Assembly: GCA_022826505.1 (NCBI GenBank)
Contig: JAJDUQ010000122.1
Span: 1 to 35,384, forward strand
Source of the DNA: Gammaproteobacteria bacterium
GTDB taxonomy: Bacteria; Pseudomonadota; Gammaproteobacteria; HK1
Direction: 5' to 3'
Length of the DNA: 35,384 nt
The position numbers and the translations under genes were made by a program. Every line of letters begins with the position of its first letter. Position 1 is the first letter of the stretch. Under the pieces are notes generated by a model. It saw nothing but the letters and a program-made list of their open reading frames with translations, made no database searches and was not told the origin of the DNA. Below, piece after piece: positions 18,006-26,462 of the stretch.

Positions 18006-19088
18006 TCACCGGATTTTCAGAGTCGACAGTCCGACCAGGACCAGGACCACGGTGATGAGCCAGAACCGGACGATGACCCGCGGCTCGGGCCAGCCCTTCA
18101 GCTCGAAGTGGTGGTGCAGCGGCGCCATGCGGAACAGGCGCTTCCCGGTGAGCTTGAACGACGCGACCTGGAGGATGACGGACAGCGTCTCCATCACGAA
18201 CACGCCGCCCATGATCAGCAGCACGAGTTCCTGACGGGCGAGGACGGCGATGACTCCCAGCGCCGCACCGAGCGCGAGGGCGCCGACATCGCCCATGAAG
18301 ACCTGTGCGGGATAGGTGTTGAACCACAGGAATCCGAGCCCGGCCCCCACGATCGAGCCGCACAGGACGACGATCTCGCCGACTCCGGAGATGTACGGAA
18401 AGCCGAGGTAGCCCGAGAAGTTCGCATGGCCGATGACGTAGGCGAATATCCCGAGCGCGCCCGCCACCATCACGGTGGGGAGGATCGCGAGGCCGTCGAG
18501 GCCGTCGGTGAGGTTCACCGCGTTGCTCGTGCCCACGATGACTAAGTACGTGAGCACCACGTACCCCCAGCCGAGGTCGAACACGGCGTTCTTGAAGAAC
18601 GGGACGATGAGCTGGGTTTCGACCGGCAATTGCGCGGTGTGATAGAGAAAGACGGCGCAGGCGAGGCCGACCGCCGACTGCCAGAAGTACTTGTGCCGGG
18701 CCGGCAGGCCCTTCGGATCGCCGCGCACGAGCTTGCGGTAGTCGTCGGCCCAGCCGATGGCCCCGAACAGCAGGGTCACGAGCAGCACCACCCACACGAA
18801 CCGATTCGCGAGATCGGCCCAGAACAGCGTGCTTGCGGTCACCGCGATGAGGATGAGGGCCCCGCCCATCGTCGGCGTGCCGGTCTTGGCGAGATGAGAT
18901 TGCGGGCCGTCGTCGCGCACCGTCTGACCGATGCGCGATCGGGAAAGGTGGCGAATCACGAAGGGCCCGACGATGAGGGAGATCACGAGCGCGGTCAGCG
19001 CTCCGAGGATGGCGCGCAGCGTCAGGTACTGAAAGACGTGGAACCCGCTGTGCGCCGCGGCCAGCCATTCGGTCAGCGCGAGCAGCAT
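18006..19088 (-). CDS. mraY: Phospho-N-acetylmuramoyl-pentapeptide transferase MraY
   Basis: This 360-residue integral membrane enzyme transfers phospho-MurNAc-pentapeptide to undecaprenyl phosphate, giving lipid I. About ten membrane segments are visible. The conserved cytoplasmic motifs are 'GTPTMGG' at 70-76, the catalytic acidic pair in 'GWADDYRK' (Asp 115-116), '[10 protein letters not shown]' at 192-201 and the late '[15 protein letters not shown]' histidine-rich loop at 321-335. Length equals that of E. coli MraY. Its ATG overlaps the murF stop in TGATG. Confidence 0.99.
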   Translation of the reverse strand: MLLALTEWLAAAHSGFHVFQYLTLRAILGALTALVISLIVGPFVIRHLSRSRIGQTVRDDGPQSHLAKTGTPTMGGALILIAVTASTLFWADLANRFVWVVLLVTLLFGAIGWADDYRKLVRGDPKGLPARHKYFWQSAVGLACAVFLYHTAQLPVETQLIVPFFKNAVFDLGWGYVVLTYLVIVGTSNAVNLTDGLDGLAILPTVMVAGALGIFAYVIGHANFSGYLGFPYISGVGEIVVLCGSIVGAGLGFLWFNTYPAQVFMGDVGALALGAALGVIAVLARQELVLLIMGGVFVMETLSVILQVASFKLTGKRLFRMAPLHHHFELKGWPEPRVIVRFWLITVVLVLVGLSTLKIR

Positions 19089-20437
19089 CAGTGCGCCCTC
19101 TCCGCGATCGCCTCGACCACACGCTCCATCGCCATCGAGCGCGACCCCTTGACGAGCACCGTCGCCCCGTCGGGAAGCTCGTCGCGCAACCGATCGACCA
19201 GCGCGGCGCAGTCGTCGAAATGGGTTGCGCCATCCCCGAAGGCCCGGGCGGCCTCGACGCTGAGCTCGCCGACCACCATGAGGCGGTCCACCCCGTGGCA
19301 TTTCGCGTGGCGGCCCGCTTGCGCGTGCAGACTCGCCCCGTCGGAGCCGAGCTCGGCCATGTCGCCGAGCACGAGCCAGCGCGGCGCGGGCTTCTCCCGC
19401 AGTACCCGCAGTCCGGCCTGGAGGGAGACGGGATTCGCGTTGTAGGTGTCGTCGATGATCTCCGCGCCCCGCGGGCCGCGCTTCGACTCCAGACGTCCCC
19501 GGGCCGGCCGCACGGTGGCGAGACCGGCGCGAATCGCGCCGAGGCCCACCCCCGCGGCGATCGCGGCCGCTGCCGCCGCACCGGCGTTGAACGCGTTGTG
19601 CACGCCGGGCAGCGCCAGATCGAGATCCACGCTCCCCGCCGGTGTATCCAGCGACACGCGCTCGCTCCCCCGGCCCGCCGCGGTTCGCACCCTGACATCC
19701 GCATCGGCGCCGGCGCCGAACGACATGCAGCGGCGGGGCCGCGCGAGGCCCCGCCACAGATCGGCGTACGGGTCATCCGCATTGACGACCGCCACGGCAT
19801 CGTCCGGCATGTGTTCGAACAGCTCCCCCTTTGCGCGCGCGACCCCTTCGATGCTCCCGAATCCTTCGAGATGCGCCGGTGCGCATTGGGTGATGATTCC
19901 GACCGCGGGCCGGGCCATCGTGGTGAGCGCCGCGATCTCCCCGCGATGGTTCGCCCCGAGTTCGACCACCGAGGCACGGTGCTCGGCATCGAGTTCGCAA
20001 AGCGTGAGCGGAACGCCGATCTCGTTGTTGAGGTTTCCCCGGGTCGCGGCCACCGGGCCCAGGGTGCGAAAGATCGCGGCGACCATTTCCTTGACCGTGG
20101 TCTTGCCGTTGCTGCCGGTGACGCCGATCAGGAGGAGATTGGGAAAGCGGCGTCTCCACCCGGCGGCGAGCTGGCCGAGGGCGTGCACCGAATCCCGTGC
20201 GAGAACGAAGGGAATGGAGGCGTCGGGCCTGCGCTCCACGAGGGCCGCGGCCGCGCCGCGCGCCCCGGCTTCGCCGACGAAGTCGTGTCCGTCGAAGTTC
20301 GGGCCGCGCACCGCGACGAACAAGACCCCGGGCGCAGTGGTGCGCGAGTCGGTGCTGACGCCTTCGAACACCACGTCGTCGCCCTCGGCGCGCAGACCGA
20401 GCGCCGCGGCCGCCTCGCCGAGGCGCATGCGAATCAC
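19088..20437 (-). CDS. murF: UDP-MurNAc-tripeptide--D-Ala-D-Ala ligase MurF
   Basis: This 449-residue Mur ligase adds the D-Ala-D-Ala made by Ddl, completing the pentapeptide. The P-loop 'TGSNGKTT' is at about 107-114, followed by '[13 protein letters not shown]' and 'IDDTYNANP', which are MurF-specific. I chose GTG 20437 because it overlaps the murE stop in the GTGA pattern used elsewhere in the cluster and has GGAGG 7 bases upstream; an in-frame ATG three codons later (20428) would be too far from that site. The stop overlaps mraY. Confidence 0.97.
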   Translation of the reverse strand: MIRMRLGEAAAALGLRAEGDDVVFEGVSTDSRTTAPGVLFVAVRGPNFDGHDFVGEAGARGAAAALVERRPDASIPFVLARDSVHALGQLAAGWRRRFPNLLLIGVTGSNGKTTVKEMVAAIFRTLGPVAATRGNLNNEIGVPLTLCELDAEHRASVVELGANHRGEIAALTTMARPAVGIITQCAPAHLEGFGSIEGVARAKGELFEHMPDDAVAVVNADDPYADLWRGLARPRRCMSFGAGADADVRVRTAAGRGSERVSLDTPAGSVDLDLALPGVHNAFNAGAAAAAAIAAGVGLGAIRAGLATVRPARGRLESKRGPRGAEIIDDTYNANPVSLQAGLRVLREKPAPRWLVLGDMAELGSDGASLHAQAGRHAKCHGVDRLMVVGELSVEAARAFGDGATHFDDCAALVDRLRDELPDGATVLVKGSRSMAMERVVEAIAERAH

Positions 20438-21936
20438 CCCCGGTCCTCCAGTGCGCGCCGCGCTGCCGCGACATCGCTGAAGGGCGACCTGATGCCGTTT
20501 CGTTCCTGGTAGAGCTCGTGCCCCTTGCCCGCGATCAGGACGACGTCGGTTGCCCGCGCGCCGGCAATCGCCCGACTGATCGCACGGCCGCGATCCCGTT
20601 CGACCTCCACCTCGTCGGGGCGGGCGAACCCCTCCACGATGTCCGCGACGATCGCGTCTCCGTCCTCGCCTCGGGGGTTGTCGTCGGTGACGATGATTCG
20701 GTCGGCGCCCCCTTGCGCCGCTTGCGCCATCTGCCGCCGCTTGCCGCGATCCCGTTCGCCGCCGCAGCCGAACACGCACCACAGGTCTCCCTCGCACCGC
20801 GCCCGGAGCGCGGCCAGCGCACTGCGCAGGGCACCAGGAGTGTGGGAGTAGTCGACGATGACCAGCGGCCGCGTACCGCCTCCAAGGCGCTGCATTCGGC
20901 CCGCGATCGGCTCGGCGCCGTGCAGGCGCCGGAGCACGGTGCGGAACCGATGCCCGTGCAGGCACGCGATGGCGATCGCCGCGAGCAGGTTGTACGCGTT
21001 GAACCGGCCGAGGAGGCGGGTCGACAGCAATCCGCTGCCCCATGGGGATGCGACGTCGAGCGACAACCCGTGCCCTTCCCCGGTGATGCGGGCACGGACG
21101 CACGGCGCGGAGACCGCCGGCGGCGGCTCGTGCGCGAGCGTCAGAGCGACCGACTCGATGCCGGGCTCGATCGAGCCGAGCAGAGTCCGACCGAACGGAT
21201 CGTCGGCATTGACCACCGCGTGCTCGAGACCCGCCACGTCGAACAACGACCCCTTGGCCCGCGCATAGGCATCCATGTCGGGGTGGTAGTCGAGGTGATC
21301 GCGGCTGAGGTTGGTGAATGCGGCGGTGTCGACGTCGACCGCCTCGATGCGACGCTGGTCGAGTGCATGCGACGAGACTTCCATGACGAGCGTGTCGAAT
21401 CCTGCGTCCCCCAGTGCCGCAAGCCGGCGATGAATCTCGATCGGGCCCGGAGTCGTGAGAGACACGGCTTCCAGCCGATCCAGGGGACCGGCGCCCAGCG
21501 TGCCCATCACCGCGCAGCGATCGCCGCAAGCCCGCGCCGCGAGATGGGCCACGCTCGTCTTGCCGTTCGTTCCGGTCACCGCCGCGACGGACAGACGCTT
21601 CGAAGGGTCTCCGTAGAAGCGCGATGCGGCATGTCCGATTGCGCCCGAGACCTCCGGGATCCTGACCCTCACGGCCCCGGCGTGGTGCCGTACCGACGTC
21701 GGTCCACCCTCGATGACGACGGCCGCCGCGCCGGACTCGATCGCGTCGTCGACGAACCGCCTCGCATCGACCCGCCGGCCCCGGCGTGCGAAGAACAGCG
21801 CCCCGGGTGAAACCGTGCGGCTGTCGTCGCACACCGCCGTCACCACCCGGTCCAGTGCGGAGGGGATTGACGCGTACCCCTCCAGGAGCACCCGAAGGCT
21901 CGGGCCGGCGGACGTTTCGCGAGCGGACACTGTCAC
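20434..21936 (-). CDS. murE: UDP-MurNAc-L-Ala-D-Glu--2,6-diaminopimelate ligase MurE
   Basis: This 500-residue Mur ligase adds the third residue of the stem peptide. The motif DNPR at 419-422 (followed by GED) is the signature of enzymes that select meso-diaminopimelate rather than lysine, so the organism should have Gram-negative type A1-gamma peptidoglycan. The P-loop 'TGTNGKTS' is at 121-128, with 'TNLSRDHLDYH' and 'VDYSHTPGAL' in the expected places. The start is GTG 21936, overlapping the ftsI stop as GTGA; another GTG lies two codons later. Confidence 0.98.
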   Translation of the reverse strand: MTVSARETSAGPSLRVLLEGYASIPSALDRVVTAVCDDSRTVSPGALFFARRGRRVDARRFVDDAIESGAAAVVIEGGPTSVRHHAGAVRVRIPEVSGAIGHAASRFYGDPSKRLSVAAVTGTNGKTSVAHLAARACGDRCAVMGTLGAGPLDRLEAVSLTTPGPIEIHRRLAALGDAGFDTLVMEVSSHALDQRRIEAVDVDTAAFTNLSRDHLDYHPDMDAYARAKGSLFDVAGLEHAVVNADDPFGRTLLGSIEPGIESVALTLAHEPPPAVSAPCVRARITGEGHGLSLDVASPWGSGLLSTRLLGRFNAYNLLAAIAIACLHGHRFRTVLRRLHGAEPIAGRMQRLGGGTRPLVIVDYSHTPGALRSALAALRARCEGDLWCVFGCGGERDRGKRRQMAQAAQGGADRIIVTDDNPRGEDGDAIVADIVEGFARPDEVEVERDRGRAISRAIAGARATDVVLIAGKGHELYQERNGIRSPFSDVAAARRALEDRG

Positions 21937-23675
21937 GGCGCCCTCTCCGGGCTTCGCTCGGACGGCGCGGCCGCGATACTGATCACCGGGCTCGGAGTCA
22001 TTTCCGGATCGTCGGGAGCGATTCCGAGCACCCGCAGCGAACCTTCCACGATGTCCGAGAACACGGGCGCCGCAACCGCGGCGCCGTAGTATTCCTCGCC
22101 CCCGGGTTCGTCGATGACGACCACCACGGAGAGCCTGGGATCGCTCATCGGCGCCAGTCCGGCGAATGCGGAGTGATAGCGGTCCTCGCTGTAGCCGCCG
22201 GCTTGCGCCTTTCTCGTCGTACCGGTCTTCCCCCCGACGCGGTAGCCGGCGACCCGCGCCCGGCGCCCGGTGCCGCCCGGCTCCACCACTTCCTCGAGCA
22301 TCGCCAGAACCTGGGCGGCGACGGCGCCCGGCATCGCCCGCGTCGTGGGGGATTCCTCCTCGGTCCGGACGAAGCTGACGTTCGGCAGCACACCGCCGTT
22401 GCCGAATGCGGCGTAGGCCCGAGCCATCTGCAGCGGGGTGGCGGAGAGTCCGTATCCGAACGACAGGGTGACGCGGTGGATCTCGCCCCAGTCGACGAAG
22501 TCGGTCAGCGTGCCTTTCCCCTCGCCGGGGAAGCCGCTCCCGGTCGAGGTCCCGAAGCCGACCCGGTGGAACATCTGCCAGAGATCGGCGGGATGCAGGT
22601 CGAGCGCGATCATTCCGGCACCCACGTTGCTCGACTTCTTGATGACCTTGCGGACGTCGATGACGCCGAAATTCCGCACGTCCCAGACGATGTGCCGGCC
22701 GACCTTCAGGGAACCCGGCCGCGTATCGAGAACCGTGTCCGGCCGGACGCTTTCCGCCTCGAGCGCCGCGGCGACCGTGAACGGCTTGATCGTCGAACCG
22801 GGCTCCAGCAGGTCGGTGACGGCGCGGTTGCGGAAGCGCGGACTCGAGCGATCCCCGCGATCGTTCGGATTGAACGACGGCAGGTTGACGGCCGCGAGGA
22901 CCTCGCCGCTGCGAGCGTCGAGCACCACCGCGGAGCCGGCGCGGGCGCGATGCTGCTGCACCGCCCGGCGCAGCGCCCGATACGCGAGAGACTGGATTCG
23001 CCGGTCGATGCTCAGAACCACGTCGCGTCCCGGACGCGCGGGGCGGATCCGCTCCAGCTTCTCCACGATCCGCCCCAACCGGTCCTTGATCACCCGCCGC
23101 GCACCGGCTTCGCCGGACAGGAGGTCGTCGAATGCGAGCTCGAGGCCTTCCTGGCCGGCATCGTCGATGCCCGTGAACCCGAGGACGTGGCTGGCCGCCG
23201 CACCCATCGGGTAGTAGCGCCGGTACTCGGGTTTCAGGTGAACCCCGTCCACCTCCAGCGAGTCCACCGCTTCGGCGACGGACGGATCGACGTGGCGGCG
23301 CAGGTAGGCGAATTCGCGGTCGGCGCGTTCTTCCGTCACCTGCTCGAGGGTGCCGGGCTCGAGGGCGAGCACCTGTTCGAGCGCCGGCCACGCGGGTCGA
23401 GCGCTCGCCAGCTTGCTGGGGTTGACCCAGATCGACGCGAGCGGGGTGCTGACCGCAAGCGGCTCGCCGTTGCGATCGAGGAGCATTCCGCGATGAGCCG
23501 GGATCTTCTCGATGCGCAGGTGACGCGCATCGCCCTCTTCGGTGAGGAACGCGTTGTGATTGAGCTGCAGATCGACCACGCGCCAGATCAGTCCGGCCGC
23601 GAGCAGGATCACGCACGCCGCCACGACCCTTTGCCGGTGCAGGATTGGCTTGCCGAGAATTTCGCCGACGTTCAT
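21933..23675 (-). CDS. ftsI: Septal peptidoglycan transpeptidase FtsI (PBP3)
   Basis: This 580-residue class B penicillin-binding protein cross-links septal peptidoglycan and works with FtsW. It has a short cytoplasmic tail, one membrane anchor at about 17-37, the pedestal domain, and the transpeptidase domain with the active-site STIK (Ser 294, Lys 297), SSN (348-350) and KTG (483-485). A Pro-, Ser- and Glu-rich tail of about 30 residues follows the catalytic domain. ATG 23675 is preceded by GAGGAG, and only 3 bases separate it from the ftsL stop. The E. coli equivalent has its nucleophile at Ser 307, a close match. Confidence 0.98.
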   Translation of the reverse strand: MNVGEILGKPILHRQRVVAACVILLAAGLIWRVVDLQLNHNAFLTEEGDARHLRIEKIPAHRGMLLDRNGEPLAVSTPLASIWVNPSKLASARPAWPALEQVLALEPGTLEQVTEERADREFAYLRRHVDPSVAEAVDSLEVDGVHLKPEYRRYYPMGAAASHVLGFTGIDDAGQEGLELAFDDLLSGEAGARRVIKDRLGRIVEKLERIRPARPGRDVVLSIDRRIQSLAYRALRRAVQQHRARAGSAVVLDARSGEVLAAVNLPSFNPNDRGDRSSPRFRNRAVTDLLEPGSTIKPFTVAAALEAESVRPDTVLDTRPGSLKVGRHIVWDVRNFGVIDVRKVIKKSSNVGAGMIALDLHPADLWQMFHRVGFGTSTGSGFPGEGKGTLTDFVDWGEIHRVTLSFGYGLSATPLQMARAYAAFGNGGVLPNVSFVRTEEESPTTRAMPGAVAAQVLAMLEEVVEPGGTGRRARVAGYRVGGKTGTTRKAQAGGYSEDRYHSAFAGLAPMSDPRLSVVVVIDEPGGEEYYGAAVAAPVFSDIVEGSLRVLGIAPDDPEMTPSPVISIAAAPSERSPERAP

Positions 23676-23678
23676 CGT

Positions 23679-23960
23679 TCAATCTCCTCGTTCGGCGGCG
23701 ACGAGCACCGTCGCCCCGGCACGGGAAAGCTGGAGATTCAACTTCTCCGCCGCCACCCGCTCGATCCGGTCGCTTGCGGCCCAGGTGCTCTGCTCGATCT
23801 GGAGCCGGCCCCACTCGACCTGGAGTCGATCCCGCCGGGCCTCGGCCTCGTCGAGCTCGACGAACAGGCTCCGGCGCTCGTGGTGCGTGCGCACGACCGC
23901 CACCGCACTCGCGATGACCGCGAGCAGCAGGACCGAGGTGACGATCGCGTCCCGCATCAT
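23679..23960 (-). CDS. ftsL: Cell division protein FtsL
   Basis: A 93-residue bitopic protein of the FtsQLB complex. It has a 4-residue N-terminus, one membrane segment at about 5-24, then a basic turn and a periplasmic heptad-patterned coiled coil (about 30-75) ending in 'AAEKLNLQLSR', similar to the family ending 'AxxxLgM'. The start ATG 23960 overlaps the rsmH stop (ATGA) and has a GGAG site; the frame is open upstream inside rsmH but that is not FtsL-like. Sequence identity in this family is low, so position between rsmH and ftsI plus topology carry the call. Confidence 0.93.
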   Translation of the reverse strand: MMRDAIVTSVLLLAVIASAVAVVRTHHERRSLFVELDEAEARRDRLQVEWGRLQIEQSTWAASDRIERVAAEKLNLQLSRAGATVLVAAERGD

Positions 23961-24895
23961 CGTCTCCGTTCCGCGACCCGCAGGACCGCGCTTCGCGCTC
24001 TCGGGTTCGCGGCGATCTCGCGCTGATGCGCACGCCGGGCAGGCATGAGCGGGGTCATGGCGCCGGTGGGGCGCACCCGCCCCGCGATGGGCAGGTGACG
24101 AAGTCGTGCGCAAGCGCTGTCGTCACCTCTCATGAAACGCTTCACCATGCGATCTTCGAGGGAGTGGAAGGCGAGCACGACGAGCCGTCCGCCCGGAGCG
24201 AGCAACTCCGGTATCGCCGCGAGCGCCCGTTCGAGCTCGGCCAGCTCTTCGTTGACGTGCACGCGAATCGCCTGAAACGTGCGGGTCGCCGGATGCACGC
24301 GGGTACGACCACCACGCCCCCGCGCCGCGCCCGCGACGATGGCCGCCAGCCGCCGCGTGCTCGCGATCGGAGCGCCGCGCCGGCGCTCCGCCACGATGGC
24401 GCGGGCGATACGCCGTGCCGCGCGCTCTTCCCCGAACTCGCGCAGCACCCGCTCGATCTCCCGCTCCGGAGCGCTCGCGAGCCATTCGGCGGCAGACGCA
24501 CCGGCGCCGGGATCCATGCGCATGTCCAGCGGACCGTCGTTCAGGAAGCTGAATCCACGATCCGGTTGATCGAGCTGGGGGGAGGAAACTCCGAGGTCCA
24601 TCATGACCGCGTCCACGCCCCCGGCCAGACCGGCGGCTCGCACACACGCACCGACCTCGCCGAACCGGACGTGGTGCACCGAAACGCGCGGATCGGAACG
24701 GGCGAGTTCGCGAGCGGCCGCCACCGCCTGGGGGTCCCGATCGATGGCCAGTGCGCGGCCGGACGGGCCGATTCGGTCGAGCACCGCCCGCAGGTGTCCG
24801 CCGCGCCCGAACGTGCAGTCGACGTAGCGTCCTTGCGCACGCGGAGCGACCGCTGCGACGACTTCCTCGAGCATGACGGGGACGTGGTTCGACAC
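23957..24895 (-). CDS. rsmH: 16S rRNA (cytosine-1402-N4) methyltransferase RsmH
   Basis: This 312-residue SAM-dependent enzyme (formerly MraW) methylates N4 of C1402 in 16S rRNA; RsmI, also in this window, adds the 2'-O-methyl on the same nucleotide. The SAM-binding motif 'DCTFGRGGH' is at 26-34. 'MMDLGVSSPQLD', 'RGFSF' and the late 'FHSLEDR' motif are all typical. The start is GTG 24895 directly after an in-frame TGA, so no earlier start in this frame is possible; the ribosome-binding site is weak. It follows mraZ after 60 bases and overlaps ftsL. Confidence 0.97.
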   Translation of the reverse strand: MSNHVPVMLEEVVAAVAPRAQGRYVDCTFGRGGHLRAVLDRIGPSGRALAIDRDPQAVAAARELARSDPRVSVHHVRFGEVGACVRAAGLAGGVDAVMMDLGVSSPQLDQPDRGFSFLNDGPLDMRMDPGAGASAAEWLASAPEREIERVLREFGEERAARRIARAIVAERRRGAPIASTRRLAAIVAGAARGRGGRTRVHPATRTFQAIRVHVNEELAELERALAAIPELLAPGGRLVVLAFHSLEDRMVKRFMRGDDSACARLRHLPIAGRVRPTGAMTPLMPARRAHQREIAANPRARSAVLRVAERRR

Positions 24896-24955
24896 TGTTC
24901 AATGCAGTGATCCAAGGTCAGCGGATCAGAGAGCGAAACGCCTCCGGCGGTCCGC

Positions 24956-25444
24956 TCACGAGGGTGTCTCCGGTGCGGACCAGTTGCTTCGCGCCTGACG
25001 AATCCTGTCCTTGTTGCGGGCGAACTCTTCGGCGCTGCGGGCGTGCCATTTCGACTCGTCCCACAGCTCGAATTTTTCGGTCTGGCCGACCATTCGAACC
25101 TGTTTCTCGAGGTCGGCGTGCTTGCGAAGCGTCGGCGGGATCAGCAGGCGGCCATGCGAATCGATGTCGCAGTCGGTGGCGTTGCCGATGACAAGGCGGC
25201 TCGTCCACTCGGCCTTGGCTCTGGCCTCGTCGTCCGCCTCCGGCTTCAGATCCGGATGCTGGCGCAGCCGCTCCTCGATCCGCTGCCATTCCGGAAGCGG
25301 ATACACCACCAGGCAGTCCTCGTACTGACCGGTGGTCACGACCATCTTCAGACCGGAACCCGCCTCGAGGCCGTCGCGGTACTTCTTCGGCACCGCGAGC
25401 CTGCCCTTGGCGTCCATGGTCAGTTGATAGTTGCCGCGAAACAC
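24956..25444 (-). CDS. mraZ: Transcriptional regulator MraZ
   Basis: This 162-residue protein is the first gene of the dcw cluster. It has two AbrB-like swapped-hairpin domains, each with the D-x-x-x-R type core ('MDAKGRLAVP' near 10-19 and 'DIDSHGRLLIPP' near 92-103). MraZ forms ring-shaped oligomers and in E. coli represses its own operon by binding TGGG repeats ahead of mraZ. The start is GTG 25444 with GAGG 6 bases upstream and the conserved N-terminus 'FRGNYQLTMD'. The tail after residue 145 is a short unconserved extension. See the upstream gap for possible operator repeats. Confidence 0.97.
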   Translation of the reverse strand: MFRGNYQLTMDAKGRLAVPKKYRDGLEAGSGLKMVVTTGQYEDCLVVYPLPEWQRIEERLRQHPDLKPEADDEARAKAEWTSRLVIGNATDCDIDSHGRLLIPPTLRKHADLEKQVRMVGQTEKFELWDESKWHARSAEEFARNKDRIRQARSNWSAPETPS

Positions 25445-25857
25445 TGGAGTCCTCGCAGCCGAGGATTACACTTTGAACCACCCTAGCCCATTCGAACGCA
25501 GAAATTCAAGAAAATTCAACTTGGAATCCCACCATAACCATATGATTTCGGAGGATGACTCGCACCAGCGTGAATGGGTGTTCTCGGAGATCGAAAGAAT
25601 AATAACGTAAATTCAATAAATTATAGAATTAGTTTCATGTAGCTAATGAGAAATAACAAGAAAATGATGTCATCTCTTCCGATCCTGCTCGGACAAGAGG
25701 CGGATTCGAATCGATCCACCGGGACCCACCACCGCCGGACAACGTGTCGGCGGCATGGAATCGCCGGGCCGACGAAGGGGCATGCCGTCCGGCGGAACTC
25801 CCCGACTTCCAGGGCGGGGACGGAGCCGGCGAGGGGGTGCGGTTCGACAGGGGTGAT
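25445..25857. other. AT-rich intergenic gap between rnpB and mraZ
   Basis: This 413-base gap holds no credible gene. Bases 25490-25690 are strikingly AT-rich compared with everything around them, with runs such as 'aataataacgtaaattcaat'. A perfect TATAAT lies on the minus strand at 25625-25620, but with no good -35 box. Bases 25700-25857 return to high GC and contain an inverted repeat at 25732-25753 (CCGCCG/CGGCGG outer arms) that could end the rnpB transcript, although no T-run follows. The region probably carries the main dcw promoter(s). Confidence 0.6.
25466..25519 (-). promoter_or_regulatory. Candidate mra promoter and degenerate MraZ repeats
   Basis: On the minus strand, TTGAAT (25519-25514) and TCGAAT (25495-25490) are 18 bases apart and could be weak -35 and -10 boxes. 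They run straight into three 10-base-phased elements: TGGG (25490-25487), TGGT (25480-25477) and TGTA (25470-25467). E. coli MraZ sites are three TGGG elements with the same 10-base period. Only the first here is perfect, so this is a plausible but degenerate operator. Confidence 0.3.
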
Positions 25858-26248
25858 GCGGGAGCCGACCTGTAAGCCGGGTTCTGTCGAAGGCAGCCAT
25901 TCATCTGCGACGCACGTCGCCGTGCGCCTGTAGCGACCTACCCGGGAGCGGTGCGGGCCGCACCTCGTCGCCTCGCGACATGCCCCCCTATTTGGTCTTG
26001 CTCCGGGTGGGGTTTGCCCTGCCACCGATGTTGCCACCGGCGCGGTGCGCTCTTACCGCACCTTTTCACCCTTGCCTCGTGTCCTTGCGGACATGCGCCG
26101 CGCTGACGCGCGGGCTCGAGGCGGTCTGTTTTCTGTGGCACTTTCCGTGGGCTCGCGCCCCCCAGGCGTTACCTGGCACCCTGCCCTGCGGAGCCCGGAC
26201 TTTCCTCCGCCTCGCATCGAGACGGCGACTGCCCGGTCGACTCCCGCG
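25858..26248 (-). ncRNA. rnpB: RNase P RNA (M1 RNA), bacterial class A
   Basis: The RNA component of RNase P, which removes 5' leaders from tRNA precursors. The minus strand carries the universal core: GAGGAAAGTCCGGGCTCC near the 5' part (around 26200), then CAGGGTGCCAGGTAACGCC, and the 3' part with ACAGAACCCGGCTTA around 25890. The terminal P1 helix is visible: GGGAGTCGACC at the 5' end pairs with GGTCGGCTCCC at the 3' end with a single G-U pair, extended by GC on both sides; this fixes the ends to within a few bases. Length of about 390 fits class A. The location between rsmI and mraZ is the usual one in Pseudomonas-like genomes. Several open frames crossing it are spurious. Confidence 0.95.
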
Positions 26249-26254
26249 CGGCAC

Positions 26255-26282
26255 AGTGTGACACGAGGGCGTTGTCTTGCAA
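26255..26282 (-). promoter_or_regulatory. Candidate rnpB promoter
   Basis: On the minus strand, TTGCAA (26282-26277) and CACACT (26260-26255) are separated by 16 bases. Transcription starting 6-7 bases downstream would begin at about 26248, the position where helix P1 of the RNase P RNA begins. The agreement with the RNA end is the main support. The remaining 26283-26462 between rnpB and rsmI shows nothing else I can name. Confidence 0.45.
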
Positions 26283-26462
26283 GGCCGGGACGGAGATGCC
26301 GCCGCCCTCGAGACCAACCGCCGGTGCGTTGCGTCGAGCGTTCGCGGCGGTCCGGTCGCCGCGAGTGCGGTTGCCCGTTTTCGTTCCCGGGGGATGACCA
26401 CGGGAGTCGCCGGCTCCGCCGGGCGGAAATCTCCACCGCAAGGGCGCCACGGGTGGACACCG

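Noticed and set aside
25621..26037. Minus-strand frame of 138 codons upstream of mraZ
   Set aside because: It begins inside rnpB, runs into the AT-rich gap, and has no recognisable domain or ribosome-binding site.
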